Shown: positions 1-8,855, counted from the stretch's first letter. The stretch is DNA of 64,000 nucleotides from Burkholderia metallica (GCF_902832845.1 NZ_CADFDB010000001.1:1240001-1304000), one strand, 5' to 3'. The notes: generated from the sequence alone by a model not told the origin. Numbers and translations: made by a program.

Positions 1-402
1 CGGCTGCGCTGGCCCGAGCCGACACAATGGTGCGGCTACCTGCGCACGCCGGGGCTGCGCAACGTCGCGCTCAAGCAGACCTTCATGCACAACGGCGTGT
101 TCACGACGCTGCGCGATGCGGTCGCGTTCTACAACACGCGGTCGACCGACCCGGGCTTCTGGTATCACGGGGCCAGAACGTTCGACGACGTGCCGGCCGC
201 GTACCGCGGCAACATCAACGTCAATTCGACGCCGATGAACCGCCGGCCCGGTACGCCGCCCGCGCTGACCGACGCGGAAATCGACGACATCGTCGCGTTC
301 CTCGGCACGCTGACCGACGCGCGCTATGCGGGAGCCGCCGCCCCCACGGCCCGCGCCGCGCCTGCCGCCCGGATCGCGCGGACCGCCGCGCCGGCCCGCT
401 GA
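1..402 (+). CDS. Cytochrome c peroxidase-like di-haem protein, C-terminal part
   Basis: Only the last 133 codons are in the window, because the frame is open from base 1. The visible part reads TPGLRNVALKQTFMHNGVFT followed by LRDAVAFYN. This is the hallmark C-terminal segment of the MauG/cytochrome c peroxidase family, where the Met of FMHNG can serve as a distal haem ligand. The family works in the periplasm with c-type haems. The CxxCH haem motifs would lie upstream of the window and cannot be checked. The tail after DDIVAFLGTLTD is Ala/Pro-rich and probably unstructured. Whether it reduces peroxide or acts as a MauG-like oxidase cannot be decided from this fragment. Confidence 0.8.
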   Translation, partial: RLRWPEPTQWCGYLRTPGLRNVALKQTFMHNGVFTTLRDAVAFYNTRSTDPGFWYHGARTFDDVPAAYRGNINVNSTPMNRRPGTPPALTDAEIDDIVAFLGTLTDARYAGAAAPTARAAPAARIARTAAPAR

Positions 403-452
403 CCCTGGCCGAACGGCCAATCGCGTGCGTGCCCGCTTGCGGTCGCCGCAAA

Positions 453-490
453 TACTGGTTATATTTACAGTACTGTATTTATGAACAGTG
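453..490 (+). promoter_or_regulatory. Two overlapping LexA (SOS) boxes
   Basis: Two CTG-N10-CAG operators lie head to tail. Box 1 has CTG at 455-457 and CAG at 468-470. Box 2 has CTG at 473-475 and CAG at 486-488 and fits the stricter CTGT-N8-ACAG form. The spacers are AT-rich, and box centres are 18 bases apart. This fits the LexA consensus used by Gammaproteobacteria and Betaproteobacteria. The second box ends 11 bases before the ATG of the next gene, so bound LexA would block its promoter. Confidence 0.8.
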
Positions 491-499
491 AGGTGCGAG

Positions 500-775
500 A
501 TGGAACATCTGGTCCGTATCGTCAACGACGCCGATCGCCAAGTGCTGGCATGGCTGCGCGCCCAGGTCGGCGATGCCCGCGTCGAGCGCGCGGCGCGCCA
601 GCTCGGGCACACGCGCAAGCCGTTTCCGTCGGCCGTGTGCCGCTATCTGGGCATGAGCGCGCCGGCCACGCTGCGTCAGGCCGAGCGGCCCCGCGCCGCG
701 CGCGATTTCTCGGTCGGCGATCGTTATCTGTCGCTGATCCGCCAGCACCTCGCCACGCACTCGGTCGGCCGATGA
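500..775 (+). CDS. Small orphan protein under predicted SOS control
   Basis: This encodes 91 residues starting MEHLVRIVNDADRQVLAWLR. I chose the ATG at 500 because GAGG lies just upstream; an in-frame GTG at 488 overlaps the second LexA box. The protein is basic, mostly helical in appearance and rich in Arg and Ala. It has no membrane segment, signal peptide or familiar catalytic motif. I do not recognise the family. The upstream tandem LexA boxes are the only functional clue. They suggest induction on DNA damage, for example as a small regulator, division inhibitor or accessory repair factor, but that is inference. No partner gene follows on the same strand. Confidence 0.7.
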   Translation: MEHLVRIVNDADRQVLAWLRAQVGDARVERAARQLGHTRKPFPSAVCRYLGMSAPATLRQAERPRAARDFSVGDRYLSLIRQHLATHSVGR

Positions 776-1239
776 AATGGCGGCGGCTGGCCGAGCCGGC
801 GGCCCGGATTGCCGGCGGGCTCGCGTATTCGCAAGCCCGGCCGGCCGCCACCGCGCTTACCAGGCCGCCGTGGCTCCCCGCGCGAGGCGCCCGAGCGTTT
901 CGAACGCCGCTTCGTGCGCCGCATCGAACCCGCGCGTGCAAGCGAGCCGGATGGAGCCGTCGAAGCGGTCGGAATTCGAGAAGATCGAACCGGGAGCGAT
1001 CCTGACGCCACGTGTCGGCTGTGCGCGAACTTCAGCATCCGAACTTCAGCATCTTCACGCGCGCATGCCGGCGCCCGACGCTCGTCCAGCCGAGCCGCGT
1101 CCCGGGCGCCAGCACGTTGTTGAACGACGGCCAGTAGACGTGAACACGCCTGATACGGCGAATCGACGCGTCACGGACGAACGTCAGGCGGCCCCCGCAT
1201 CGTCCACCGAAGATCTGGCGCGATCCGGTCTTTCCGTGC
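776..1239. other. Intergenic stretch with a 14-base tandem duplication
   Basis: About 460 bases separate the SOS-box gene from the 3' end of the transporter. I see no convincing gene. CGAACTTCAGCATC occurs twice in direct succession (1026-1039 and 1040-1053). A minus-strand frame ending near 1032 contains YWPSFNNVLAPGTRLGWTSV, which looks more protein-like than its surroundings. It could be the tail of a decayed gene, but it has no plausible start. Confidence 0.4.
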
Positions 1240-2619
1240 TCATGCGGATCGGCCAATCTCGACCGCCTCGACCGCCGCAGCCTGCGCGGCAGGCCTGCGC
1301 GCCGCCTCGGCACGCACCACGCCGAGCGCCAGCACCGCGATGCCCGCGATCACGCACGGCGCCGCAACGATGGCGAACGCGGTCGGCAACGGCACGCCCA
1401 TCGCCAGCATCGCGCCGCCCGCCATCGATCCGACGACCGAGCCACCCCGTCCGATCCCGTTCGCCCAACTCACGCCAGTGGTGCGGCACTCGGTCGGATA
1501 GAACGCGGCGGACAGCGCATTGGCACCGACCTGCGAGCCCGACACGCAGAAGCCGGCCGCGAACACGGCGAGCGCGGCGCCCCACGGCGACGCGGCAAAC
1601 ACGCCGATCGCCGCGACGAATCCGCCGGCCGCCGCATAGCTGCAGGCCAGTACGCGATGCGGGTCGAAGCGGTCCATCAGCGCGCCGAGGACTATCGCGC
1701 CGAGCGTGCCGCCGACCTGGAACATCGCGGTCACGCGCGCGGCCGTCTGCAGCGTCGCGCCGGTCGTACGCAGCAGCGTCGGCAGCCAGCTCGACAGCAG
1801 GTAGATGACGAGCAGGCTCATGAAGAACGTGAGCCACAGCAGCAGCGTGCCGCGCAGCAGATCGGCGCCGAACAGGCGCCCAAGCGGCGACCCGGCCGGC
1901 TTGCCGGCGGGCGCGATGAACGTCGCGTTCGCAAGATGCGGATCGGGCGCGATGCGACCCAGCATCGCCGCGATCCGCGCGGAAGGTGCGCGCCGATTGA
2001 CGAGATAGCGCACCGATTCCGGCAGCCGCCATGCGAGCAGCGGCAGAAGCAGCAGCGGCGCGGCGCCGCCGACGACGAGCACCGCGCGCCAGCCGTGGTG
2101 CTCGATCAGCGACGCGGCCGCCAGCCCGCCGAGTGCCGAGCCGATCGTGAAGCCGCAGAACATCGTCGTCACCAGCAGCGAACGGCGCCGCGCCGGGCAG
2201 TATTCGGACGTCAGCGTGATCGCATTCGGCATCGCGCCGCCGAGCCCGAGCCCGGTCACGAAGCGCCACGCGATCAGCTCGGTCAGTCCGCCTGCGCTCG
2301 CCGACGCGGCGCTCGCGATGCCGAAGCACGCGACGCACGCGAGCAGCAGGCGCTTGCGGCCGAACCGGTCGCCGAACGGCCCGAACACGAGCGCACCGGC
2401 CATCAGCCCGGCGAGCCCCGCGCCGAACACCGGCGCGAGCCGCGCGGGCGACAGGCCCCATTCCGCGCGGATGACGGGGGCGATGAACCCGATCGACGCG
2501 GTATCGAACCCGTCGATCGCGACGATCAGAAAGCACAGGACGACGATCGCGGCCTGAAACGGCGCCACGCGATGCCGGTCGATCCATTCGCTGACGTCGA
2601 TGGACAGCGTATCGGCCAT
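1240..2619 (-). CDS. MFS aromatic acid:H+ symporter
   Basis: The protein has 459 residues and starts MADTLSIDVSEWIDRHR, with GGAG seven or eight bases upstream. It has about twelve hydrophobic segments. FGDRFGRKRLL in the loop after helix 2 is the MFS signature, and LMDRFDPHRVL is the matching motif in the second half. The N-terminal IDGFDTASIGFIAPVI is typical of the AAHS (PcaK/BenK-like) family, where the membrane Asp matters for aromatic acid uptake. It is the last gene after the 3-hydroxybenzoate monooxygenase, so 3-hydroxybenzoate or gentisate is the likely substrate. The extended in-frame reading upstream is an artefact of high G+C. Confidence 0.88.
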   Translation of the reverse strand: MADTLSIDVSEWIDRHRVAPFQAAIVVLCFLIVAIDGFDTASIGFIAPVIRAEWGLSPARLAPVFGAGLAGLMAGALVFGPFGDRFGRKRLLLACVACFGIASAASASAGGLTELIAWRFVTGLGLGGAMPNAITLTSEYCPARRRSLLVTTMFCGFTIGSALGGLAAASLIEHHGWRAVLVVGGAAPLLLLPLLAWRLPESVRYLVNRRAPSARIAAMLGRIAPDPHLANATFIAPAGKPAGSPLGRLFGADLLRGTLLLWLTFFMSLLVIYLLSSWLPTLLRTTGATLQTAARVTAMFQVGGTLGAIVLGALMDRFDPHRVLACSYAAAGGFVAAIGVFAASPWGAALAVFAAGFCVSGSQVGANALSAAFYPTECRTTGVSWANGIGRGGSVVGSMAGGAMLAMGVPLPTAFAIVAAPCVIAGIAVLALGVVRAEAARRPAAQAAAVEAVEIGRSA

Positions 2620-2699
2620 GATGGTGTCTCCTCCAGGAAGGCAGGCGCGCGTCGTGTCGTTGAAATGCGCGCCGCCGGAATCGGGCTGACAGTGCCGCG

Positions 2700-3908
2700 T
2701 CAAGCGGGCTGCTTCAGGCAATCCTGCGCACGCCAGCCGTGCAGCCAGTCGAGCGCGTCGTAGAACTGCGCCTGCGTGCGACCGACCCAGAGCCCGTTGC
2801 GCACCTGCCGCTCGACGCCTTTCGCGTGATAGATCCGCCCCATCTCGCGCGCCGAATACAGCACGCGCGCGGTGCGCGGAATCCGCACGCGTTCGTACAG
2901 CGCAAACGCGGCCTCGAAGTCGCCGTCGGTCTGCGCGACGGCCGCGCCGAGCGTCACCGCATCCTCGAGCGCCTGGCACGCGCCCTGTGCGATGTATTGC
3001 GTCATCGGGTGCGCGGCGTCGCCGAGCACCGTCGCGCGGCCCGCGCTCCAGCGTTCGACCGGGTCGCGGTCGGCGGTCGCCCAGCGCTTCCACGACGTCG
3101 GCCGATCGAGCATCTGCTTCGGCAGCGGATGGATGCCGTCGAAGTACGACAGCACCTCCTCCTTGCTTCCGTCGCGCACGCCCCAGGTTTCCTGCTCGCG
3201 GCTGTGGAACGTGACGACGAGGTTGTACTGCCGCCCGCCGCGCAGCGGATAGTGGACGAGATGGCAATGCGGGCCGGCCCATACGACCGGCGCATTGATC
3301 TGCAAATCCCGCGGCATGTTCTCGACGTCGACCACCGCCCGATACACGACGTGGCCCGTCACGCGATGCGCATCGCCGGTCAGCGCCTGACGGATCGCGG
3401 ATTTCACGCCGTCGCAGCCGATCACCGCGTCGCCACGGTAGCGTTCGCCGTGCTGGTCGATCACGGTCACGCCGTTGCCGTCCTGCTCGAAGCTGCACAC
3501 CTGCGTGCTCGTGCGGAATTCGATCAGCGGATGATCCTTGACCGCTTCGTAGATCGACAGGTGAATGTCCGCGCGATGAATCACCGCATACGGATTGCCG
3601 AAACGCTCGCGGTACGCGGCACCCGTATCGATGCGCGCAACTTCGCGCGCATCGATCGCGTCCATCAACTGCAGCCGGTCGGTGAACACCGCCCGGCTGC
3701 GCGCGGCCTCGCCGACGCCCAGCGCGTCGAGCGCGTTGAACGCATTCGCCGCGAGCTGGATCCCCGCGCCAATCTCGCCGATCTGGCCCGCCTGTTCGAG
3801 CAGCTTCACGCGAATGCCCTGGCGCGCGAGCGCGAGCGCCGTCGCGAGCCCGCCGATGCCACCGCCGATCACCAGCACGCGCCGGCCGTTGTCTTTTGTC
3901 TCGCTCAT
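2700..3908 (-). CDS. mhbM: 3-hydroxybenzoate 6-monooxygenase
   Basis: This is a 402-residue single-component flavoprotein hydroxylase. It should convert 3-hydroxybenzoate to gentisate using NADH, O2 and FAD. The FAD-binding GGGIGG motif is at about residues 15-20. The middle DG motif reads GCDGVKSAIR, and the GDAAHPMTQYIAQGA motif near residue 300 contacts the FAD. Length and motif order match the salicylate/3-hydroxybenzoate hydroxylase group. Position downstream of the gentisate ring-cleavage genes argues for 3-hydroxybenzoate rather than salicylate as substrate. It lies 19 bases after the isomerase gene in the same direction. Confidence 0.87.
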   Translation of the reverse strand: MSETKDNGRRVLVIGGGIGGLATALALARQGIRVKLLEQAGQIGEIGAGIQLAANAFNALDALGVGEAARSRAVFTDRLQLMDAIDAREVARIDTGAAYRERFGNPYAVIHRADIHLSIYEAVKDHPLIEFRTSTQVCSFEQDGNGVTVIDQHGERYRGDAVIGCDGVKSAIRQALTGDAHRVTGHVVYRAVVDVENMPRDLQINAPVVWAGPHCHLVHYPLRGGRQYNLVVTFHSREQETWGVRDGSKEEVLSYFDGIHPLPKQMLDRPTSWKRWATADRDPVERWSAGRATVLGDAAHPMTQYIAQGACQALEDAVTLGAAVAQTDGDFEAAFALYERVRIPRTARVLYSAREMGRIYHAKGVERQVRNGLWVGRTQAQFYDALDWLHGWRAQDCLKQPA

Positions 3909-3927
3909 GTCTGTCTCCTGCTTCGTG

Positions 3928-4569
3928 TTACGCGACGTAATCCGGCTGCCGCTGCGGCTGTGCCGCGTCGAACGCGGGCTCGTGCCGCGCGTGTTCGAAC
4001 ACCGCGAGGCTGCGCGGATACGCGCTCAGGTCGCAATCCATCCGCAATGCGTTCGCGACCTGCGGCACGAGGCACACGTCGGCGAGCGTCGGCGTGTCGC
4101 CGAAGCACCACGAGCCCTGATCCGCGCGCGCGAGCAGCCGCTCGACGCCGGCCATTCCTTCGGCGATCCAGTGCCGGTACCAGGCGGTCTTCTGCTGCGG
4201 CGTCACGTTCAGTTCGCTGTCGAGATAGCGCAGCACGCGCAGGTTGTTGACCGGATGGATGTCGCATGCGATCAGCGATGCAAGCTCCAGCACGCGCGCG
4301 CGACGCGGCAACTCGAGCGGGATCAGTCGAGGCGTCGGCTGGAGCTGGTCGAGGTAATCGACGATCGCGAGCGACTGGCCGAGGCCGAAATCGCCGTCGA
4401 CCAGCGCCGGCACCGCGGCCGACGGGTTCACGTTAGCGACGTAGGCCGCCTCGCGATGCTCGCCGGTGCGGATGTTCACCGGCAGCGTGTCGTACGGCAG
4501 CCCTTTCAGCGCGAGCGCGATGCGCACCCGGTAGGACGTCGAACTGTTGAAGAAGCTATGCAGTTGCAC
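3928..4569 (-). CDS. mhbI: Maleylpyruvate isomerase (zeta-class GST)
   Basis: The product has 213 residues with a thioredoxin-like N-terminal half and a helical GST C-terminal half. The SSTSYRVRIAL motif near the start is the zeta-class glutathione/substrate site. NPSAAVPALVDGD and LGQSLAIVDYLD form the glutathione-binding edge. In a gentisate pathway this enzyme converts maleylpyruvate to fumarylpyruvate with glutathione as cofactor. The gene sits between the hydrolase and the hydroxylase in an apparent operon, which separates it from the related maleylacetoacetate isomerase of tyrosine breakdown. Confidence 0.87.
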   Translation of the reverse strand: MQLHSFFNSSTSYRVRIALALKGLPYDTLPVNIRTGEHREAAYVANVNPSAAVPALVDGDFGLGQSLAIVDYLDQLQPTPRLIPLELPRRARVLELASLIACDIHPVNNLRVLRYLDSELNVTPQQKTAWYRHWIAEGMAGVERLLARADQGSWCFGDTPTLADVCLVPQVANALRMDCDLSAYPRSLAVFEHARHEPAFDAAQPQRQPDYVA

Positions 4570-4594
4570 GATGTGACCTTTCGGGGAAGATGCG

Positions 4595-5293
4595 TCAGAC
4601 CACGCGCACGGTCAGTTCGCCAAGGCGCTCGACACCGACCCTCATCACGTCGCCCGCGACCACCGCGCCGACACCTTCGGGCGTGCCCGTGAAGATCACG
4701 TCGCCCGGTTCGAGGCGGAAAAACTTCGACAGGTCGGCCACCGTCTCCGCAACCGACCAGATCAGGTGCGACACGTCGCTCTTCTGCTTCGTCGCGTCGT
4801 TGACGGTCAGCCACAGGCCGCCCTGCTCGAAATGACCGACCTCGCTCGCCGGATGCACGGGACCGATCGGTGCCGAGCGATCGAACGCCTTGCCGATTTC
4901 CCACGGCCGGCCCATTTCGCGCATCTTCATCTGCAGGTCGCGGCGCGTCATGTCGAGGCCGACCGCGTAGCCCCACACGTGTTCGAGCGCGCGCTCGAGC
5001 GGAATGTCGGCGCCGCCCTTGCCGATCACCGCGACGAGTTCCGCTTCGTAGTGATAGTTCTGCGTCTGCGACGGATACGCGAGTTCGAGCATTTCGCCGT
5101 AGGCGACCGGCACGATCGAATCGGCCGGCTTGCAGAAGAAGAACGGCGGCTCGCGATCGGGATCGAAGCCCATTTCGCGCGCATGGGCTGCGTAGTTGCG
5201 GCCGACGCAATAGACGCGGCGCACCGCGAATCGGGCATCGCTGCCGGCGACGGGCAGCGCCACGGGCGCTTCGGGCGGGAAAACGAAAGTCAT
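4595..5293 (-). CDS. mhbH: Fumarylpyruvate hydrolase (FAH family)
   Basis: This encodes 232 residues starting MTFVFPPEAP. It should split fumarylpyruvate into fumarate and pyruvate as the last gentisate step. The FAH fold is shown by VGRNYAAHAREMG near the start. Metal-binding acidic residues appear in NYHYEAELVAVIGKGG (residues 79-94) and GLDMTRRDLQ (from 112). The ending VIFTGTPEGVGAVVAGD is characteristic of the family. It lies 25 bases before the isomerase gene. The frame continues open far upstream of this Met, but that part is a shadow of the dioxygenase gene. Confidence 0.88.
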   Translation of the reverse strand: MTFVFPPEAPVALPVAGSDARFAVRRVYCVGRNYAAHAREMGFDPDREPPFFFCKPADSIVPVAYGEMLELAYPSQTQNYHYEAELVAVIGKGGADIPLERALEHVWGYAVGLDMTRRDLQMKMREMGRPWEIGKAFDRSAPIGPVHPASEVGHFEQGGLWLTVNDATKQKSDVSHLIWSVAETVADLSKFFRLEPGDVIFTGTPEGVGAVVAGDVMRVGVERLGELTVRVV

Positions 5294-5382
5294 GAACGGC
5301 TCCAGCGTAAATACGGATGAAGGGAGGCGCGCCGCGGCGGCGGCGCATGAAAACGGATCGTCGAAATCGTCGGCGTCGGGCG

Positions 5383-6426
5383 TCAGTCGCGCGCTTCGCG
5401 CAGCAAATTCAGCGCGGCCAGCACGGGCCGGTCGGAATAGCTGAACAGCACGCTGTCGGACGACGCCGACAGCCGCACGGGCGCCCACGACGGCGCGACG
5501 AAGATGTCGTGCCGCTCGAATGCGAACGCGCTGCCGCCGATGTGCGCGGTGCCGCCGCCCTCGACGACGCAATAGACCGTCGCATCGGTGCTGCGATACG
5601 TGCGGCCGTCGAAACCGGCGGGCAGGAACTGCATGAAGGTGGCGATCGTCGGCATCGGCCAGCCGCCCGTCGCGGGGTTCACGTAGCGCAACTTCACGCC
5701 GTCCCACGCGTCGAGTTCGCCGTTCCGGTACAGCGCGTCGAGCGCGTCGCGGGTGCGCGCATACGGATAGCTGAATACCGGCGACGTCGGATCGCTCGCG
5801 CGATGCCGCACCGGCGCCATGTTGTGGCCGAAGCGCGCGAAGCTGTCGCCTTCCTGGCGATTCACCGGCTGCACGGCTTGCGGGTAGTTCTCCGCGAAGC
5901 CCGCGTCGAGGTGCGCGAGCAGCGGGATGTCGAGCCCGTCGAGCCACACCACCGGCTCGCCGCCCTCGTCTTCCGACGGATTCCCGTGGTCGTGCCATGC
6001 CCACGACGGCGTGATGATGAAGTCGCCCGGATGCATCGTCGTGCGCTCGCCGTTCACGGCCGTCCACGCGCCGCGCCCTTCGACGATGAAGCGCAGCGCC
6101 GATTGCGTATGCCGGTGGCTCGGCGCGATCTCGCCCGGCAGAATCAGCTGCAGCCCCGCGTACAGCGTCGGCGTCATGCTCGACTTGCCGGGCAGCCCCG
6201 GGTTCTCCAGCACCAGCACGCGGCGCACGGCCTCTTCGGCGCTGATCACGCTGCCGGCCTGCATCACGAGGTCGCGCACCTGCGCGTACTTCCAGATCGC
6301 GGCCTGCGCGGCCGGCTGCGGCGATTTCGGCACGAGGGTGTGCAGCGATTCCCACAACGGCGCGAGGCGCTGCTCGGCGATCCGTGCGTAGTAGGCGGCG
6401 CGCGACGCGTCCGGACAGGTCGTCAT
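5383..6426 (-). CDS. mhbD: Gentisate 1,2-dioxygenase
   Basis: The protein has 347 residues with two cupin domains. It is the Fe(II) ring-cleavage enzyme that turns gentisate plus O2 into maleylpyruvate. The N-terminal cupin carries the metal histidines in [10 protein letters not shown] (His104, His106) and SWAWHDHGN (His145, His147). The second cupin, around residues 240-330, is weaker, as usual in this family. It is the first gene of the minus-strand operon, 89 bases before the hydrolase, and diverges from the LysR regulator at 6588. Confidence 0.9.
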   Translation of the reverse strand: MTTCPDASRAAYYARIAEQRLAPLWESLHTLVPKSPQPAAQAAIWKYAQVRDLVMQAGSVISAEEAVRRVLVLENPGLPGKSSMTPTLYAGLQLILPGEIAPSHRHTQSALRFIVEGRGAWTAVNGERTTMHPGDFIITPSWAWHDHGNPSEDEGGEPVVWLDGLDIPLLAHLDAGFAENYPQAVQPVNRQEGDSFARFGHNMAPVRHRASDPTSPVFSYPYARTRDALDALYRNGELDAWDGVKLRYVNPATGGWPMPTIATFMQFLPAGFDGRTYRSTDATVYCVVEGGGTAHIGGSAFAFERHDIFVAPSWAPVRLSASSDSVLFSYSDRPVLAALNLLREARD

Positions 6427-6544
6427 GATGTCTCCTTGAGTCGGCCGATCGGCGTCGGCGCTATGTCGGGGCGGGGACCGTTGCGGTCCGTGAATGCATT
6501 TATATTCGACGCAGCCATACCCGGTAAAATGGTCAAATCATCTG

Positions 6545-6562
6545 ATCCATATCATTATGGAT
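6545..6562. promoter_or_regulatory. Candidate LysR-type operator in the divergent gentisate promoter
   Basis: A perfect inverted repeat, ATCCATA-N4-TATGGAT, lies in the 161-base gap between the dioxygenase and the LysR gene, ending 25 bases before the regulator start. Its AT-rich dyad shape suits a LysR-type site. The gap is clearly more AT-rich than its surroundings (6488-6570), as expected for divergent promoters. Confidence 0.5.
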
Positions 6563-6587
6563 ATACCCACTTGCGACGAGGCATGCG

Positions 6588-7532
6588 ATGGACTGGACCC
6601 ACCGGCTGCGACTGCGGCATCTGCAGGTACTGTTGAGCGTCGCCGGCACCGGCAACCTGAGCCAGTCGGCGGTGGCGCTCGCGACCACGCAGCCCGCGCT
6701 GTCGAAGTGGCTGAAGGAGCTGGAAGAGGATGTCGGGCTGCCGTTGTTCGAGCGGCATGCGCGCGGCCTGCGCCCGACGCCCTACGGCGAAGCGCTGATC
6801 GAGCACGCGCGCCGCGTCGAAGCGCAGCTCGACGTCGCGCGCGACGACATGGCCGCGCTGCGCGAAGGCGGCAGCGGCCTCGTGACGATCGGCACGTCGG
6901 GCGTCGCGGCGGCCGATACGGTGCCGCTCGCGGTGTCGCAACTGCTGAAACGGATGCCGCGTGCACAGGTGCGGCTCACCGAAAGCACGATGAACCAGTT
7001 GATGCCGCAGCTCGCGCGCAGCGAACTGGATATCGTCGTCGGCCGCTCGGGCTCGACGTCGGTCGATCCGCTGCTGCGCGCCGAAGCGCTGTACGTCGAC
7101 CCGGTCGTGTTCGTCGCGCGGCCCGGCCATGCGCTCGCCGGCGCGGCGTCGGTCGGCTGGGACGACGTGCTCGCCTATTCGTGGATCGTGTGGCCGGCGG
7201 GCACGCCCGTGCACAATGCGCTGGAAGCCGCGCTGACGGCCGCCGGCCGCGTGCGGCCGCCGCACTGCGTCGAATCCAATTCATCGATCCTGAACCTCAC
7301 GCTGCTGAACAACACCGACCTGCTCGGCGTAGCGTCACATCGTGCCGCGCAGCGCTTCGCGCAACTGAACGCGATCCGGATTCTGCCGATGCAGCTCGAA
7401 GGCCAGGGCGCGGTGTCGATGTACTGGCACCCCGACAGCGCGCATCGCGCGGCCGTGGCCGCGACGATCGAGTGTCTGCGCGCGTGCGCGGCGCCGCAGG
7501 TGGGCGGTTGGGAGAAAGTGAAGGTGGAATGA
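6588..7532 (+). CDS. LysR-type regulator of the gentisate operon
   Basis: The product has 314 residues. The N-terminal winged helix-turn-helix (about residues 5-65) has the LysR pattern, here LRHLQVLLSVAGTGNLSQSA followed by ATTQPALSKWLKELE. The effector domain starts near residue 95 (VTIGTSGVAAADTVPLAV), with GRSGSTSVDPLL in the middle. The gene diverges from the gentisate dioxygenase across a 161-base gap holding a dyad. It therefore most likely activates the 3-hydroxybenzoate/gentisate operon and represses itself. The inducer is not visible from sequence; gentisate or 3-hydroxybenzoate is expected. Confidence 0.82.
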   Translation: MDWTHRLRLRHLQVLLSVAGTGNLSQSAVALATTQPALSKWLKELEEDVGLPLFERHARGLRPTPYGEALIEHARRVEAQLDVARDDMAALREGGSGLVTIGTSGVAAADTVPLAVSQLLKRMPRAQVRLTESTMNQLMPQLARSELDIVVGRSGSTSVDPLLRAEALYVDPVVFVARPGHALAGAASVGWDDVLAYSWIVWPAGTPVHNALEAALTAAGRVRPPHCVESNSSILNLTLLNNTDLLGVASHRAAQRFAQLNAIRILPMQLEGQGAVSMYWHPDSAHRAAVAATIECLRACAAPQVGGWEKVKVE

Positions 7533-7539
7533 ACGGCGC

Positions 7540-7559
7540 GGCCCGATGTCAATCGGGCC
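7540..7559. terminator. Hairpin between convergent genes
   Basis: GGCCCGAT-GTCA-ATCGGGCC is a perfect 8-base stem with a 4-base loop between the convergent LysR and flavoprotein genes. There is no T-tract on either strand, so it may only assist termination or protect 3' ends. Confidence 0.45.
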
Positions 7560-7583
7560 ACGTTGCCGCGTTGCCACGATGGC

Positions 7584-8855
7584 TCACGCCCCGTCGCAGG
7601 AAGCCGTGCCGTCCAGCATCAGCGTGCCGACCCGTGCGGGCACGAGCGGCGTCCGCGGCACCGGCGGCGTCCAGCCGAACAGCGCCTGCGCGGCCGCGCC
7701 GCACACCCTGCCCTGGCACGCCCCCATCCCGCAGCGCGACTGCAACTTCGCGGCCGTCCAGCCCGGCTCCCCCGCGACGGCATCGAAACGCACATCCTCG
7801 CAGCGGCACAGCAGCGTGTCGGGCCGCGCAAGCCGGCGAACCGGCTCGCGGATCGCGAAACGCTCGCGCACGGCATCCGCGAACGCCTGCCAGTGCGCGC
7901 GCCGCGCGACGAGCTCGGCCAGCGGCGCCGTCTGCCCGGTCGCCGCATAGCCTGCGATTTCACCCTCGACCATCGCCAGTTCGCTGCCGCCGACGCCCGT
8001 ACACTCGCCCGCCGCGAAAACCCCGTCGCGGCTCGTGCGCTGGTGCGCATCGACCGCCACCGCGCCATTCTCGATCCGGCAACCGAGATGACTCGGCAGC
8101 ACGATATTCGGCACGAGGCCGAAGCCGCACGCGAGCCGGTCGCAGTCGACTTCGAACTCGCGGTCGCCCTGGCGAATCCGCACGCGTTCGAGCCGCGCGT
8201 GGCCGAACGCCTCGACGACGTGCGCATCGGGCCGATAAACGGCCGTGACGAGCTTCGCGGCCTGCGCGAGCTTCGACGGCCAGCGCCACAACCCCGCGCC
8301 GAAACCGGCCACGTCGCCCCACGCAGCCTGTTCGAGTACGTGCAGCACGCGCGCGCCGGACTCACGCGCCGTCGCCGCGCTCGCCAGCAGCAGCGGCCCG
8401 CTGCCCGCGATCACCGTCCGCTGCCCGCGCACGTCGAGGCCGTACTTGATCAGCGCCTGCAAGCCGCCTGCGCCGGTGACGCCCGGCAGCGTCCAGCCCG
8501 GAAACGGCAGCAGCAGTTCGCGTGCGCCGCAGCACACGATCAGCGTGCGGAAATCGAGCAGCCGCCCGCGCTCGTCGTCCTCGAGCAGCAGCGTGCCCGG
8601 CTGCGTTTCGGCGACGATGCGCGTCGCCGCGAGGTGCGTGACGTTCGGCTGCCGCAACACGGCGAGCCGCTCGGCGGCGGCGGCCGATGCCGGTGCGGCC
8701 GTTGCGTGTTGCCGCCAGATCTGCCCGCCCGCACGCGGGTTGTCGTCGACGATCGCAACCGTCGCGCCGCTTCGCGCGGCGGCCCGCGCGGCCGACAGCC
8801 CGGCCGGGCCCGCGCCGACGATCGCGACGTCGACGCTCAGTCGTTCCTGTTTCAT
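7584..8855 (-). CDS. FAD/NAD-dependent subunit of D-hydroxyproline dehydrogenase (HcnB-like)
   Basis: The product has 423 residues starting MKQERLSVDVAIVGAGPAG. The dinucleotide fold VAIVGAGPAGLSAARAAA is at residues 9-26. A second one occurs around VIAGSGPLLLASAA. The C-terminal region holds a BFD-like [2Fe-2S] Cys cluster: LLCRCEDVRFDAV, then SRCGMGACQGRVCG. This arrangement matches the large subunit of the heteromeric D-hydroxyproline dehydrogenase and opine oxidase OoxA/HcnB. The ATG overlaps the stop of the small ferredoxin gene by four bases. The three overlapping genes should form one membrane-linked complex passing electrons to quinone. Confidence 0.82.
   Translation of the reverse strand: MKQERLSVDVAIVGAGPAGLSAARAAARSGATVAIVDDNPRAGGQIWRQHATAAPASAAAAERLAVLRQPNVTHLAATRIVAETQPGTLLLEDDERGRLLDFRTLIVCCGARELLLPFPGWTLPGVTGAGGLQALIKYGLDVRGQRTVIAGSGPLLLASAATARESGARVLHVLEQAAWGDVAGFGAGLWRWPSKLAQAAKLVTAVYRPDAHVVEAFGHARLERVRIRQGDREFEVDCDRLACGFGLVPNIVLPSHLGCRIENGAVAVDAHQRTSRDGVFAAGECTGVGGSELAMVEGEIAGYAATGQTAPLAELVARRAHWQAFADAVRERFAIREPVRRLARPDTLLCRCEDVRFDAVAGEPGWTAAKLQSRCGMGACQGRVCGAAAQALFGWTPPVPRTPLVPARVGTLMLDGTASCDGA

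Noticed and set aside
1240-3498. Extended 752-residue version of the MFS transporter
   Set aside because: The extension is the wrong frame of the hydroxybenzoate monooxygenase gene; the Met at 2619 has a ribosome site and the normal family start.
4595-6355. Extended 586-residue version of the fumarylpyruvate hydrolase
   Set aside because: The added residues come from a shifted frame of the gentisate dioxygenase gene.
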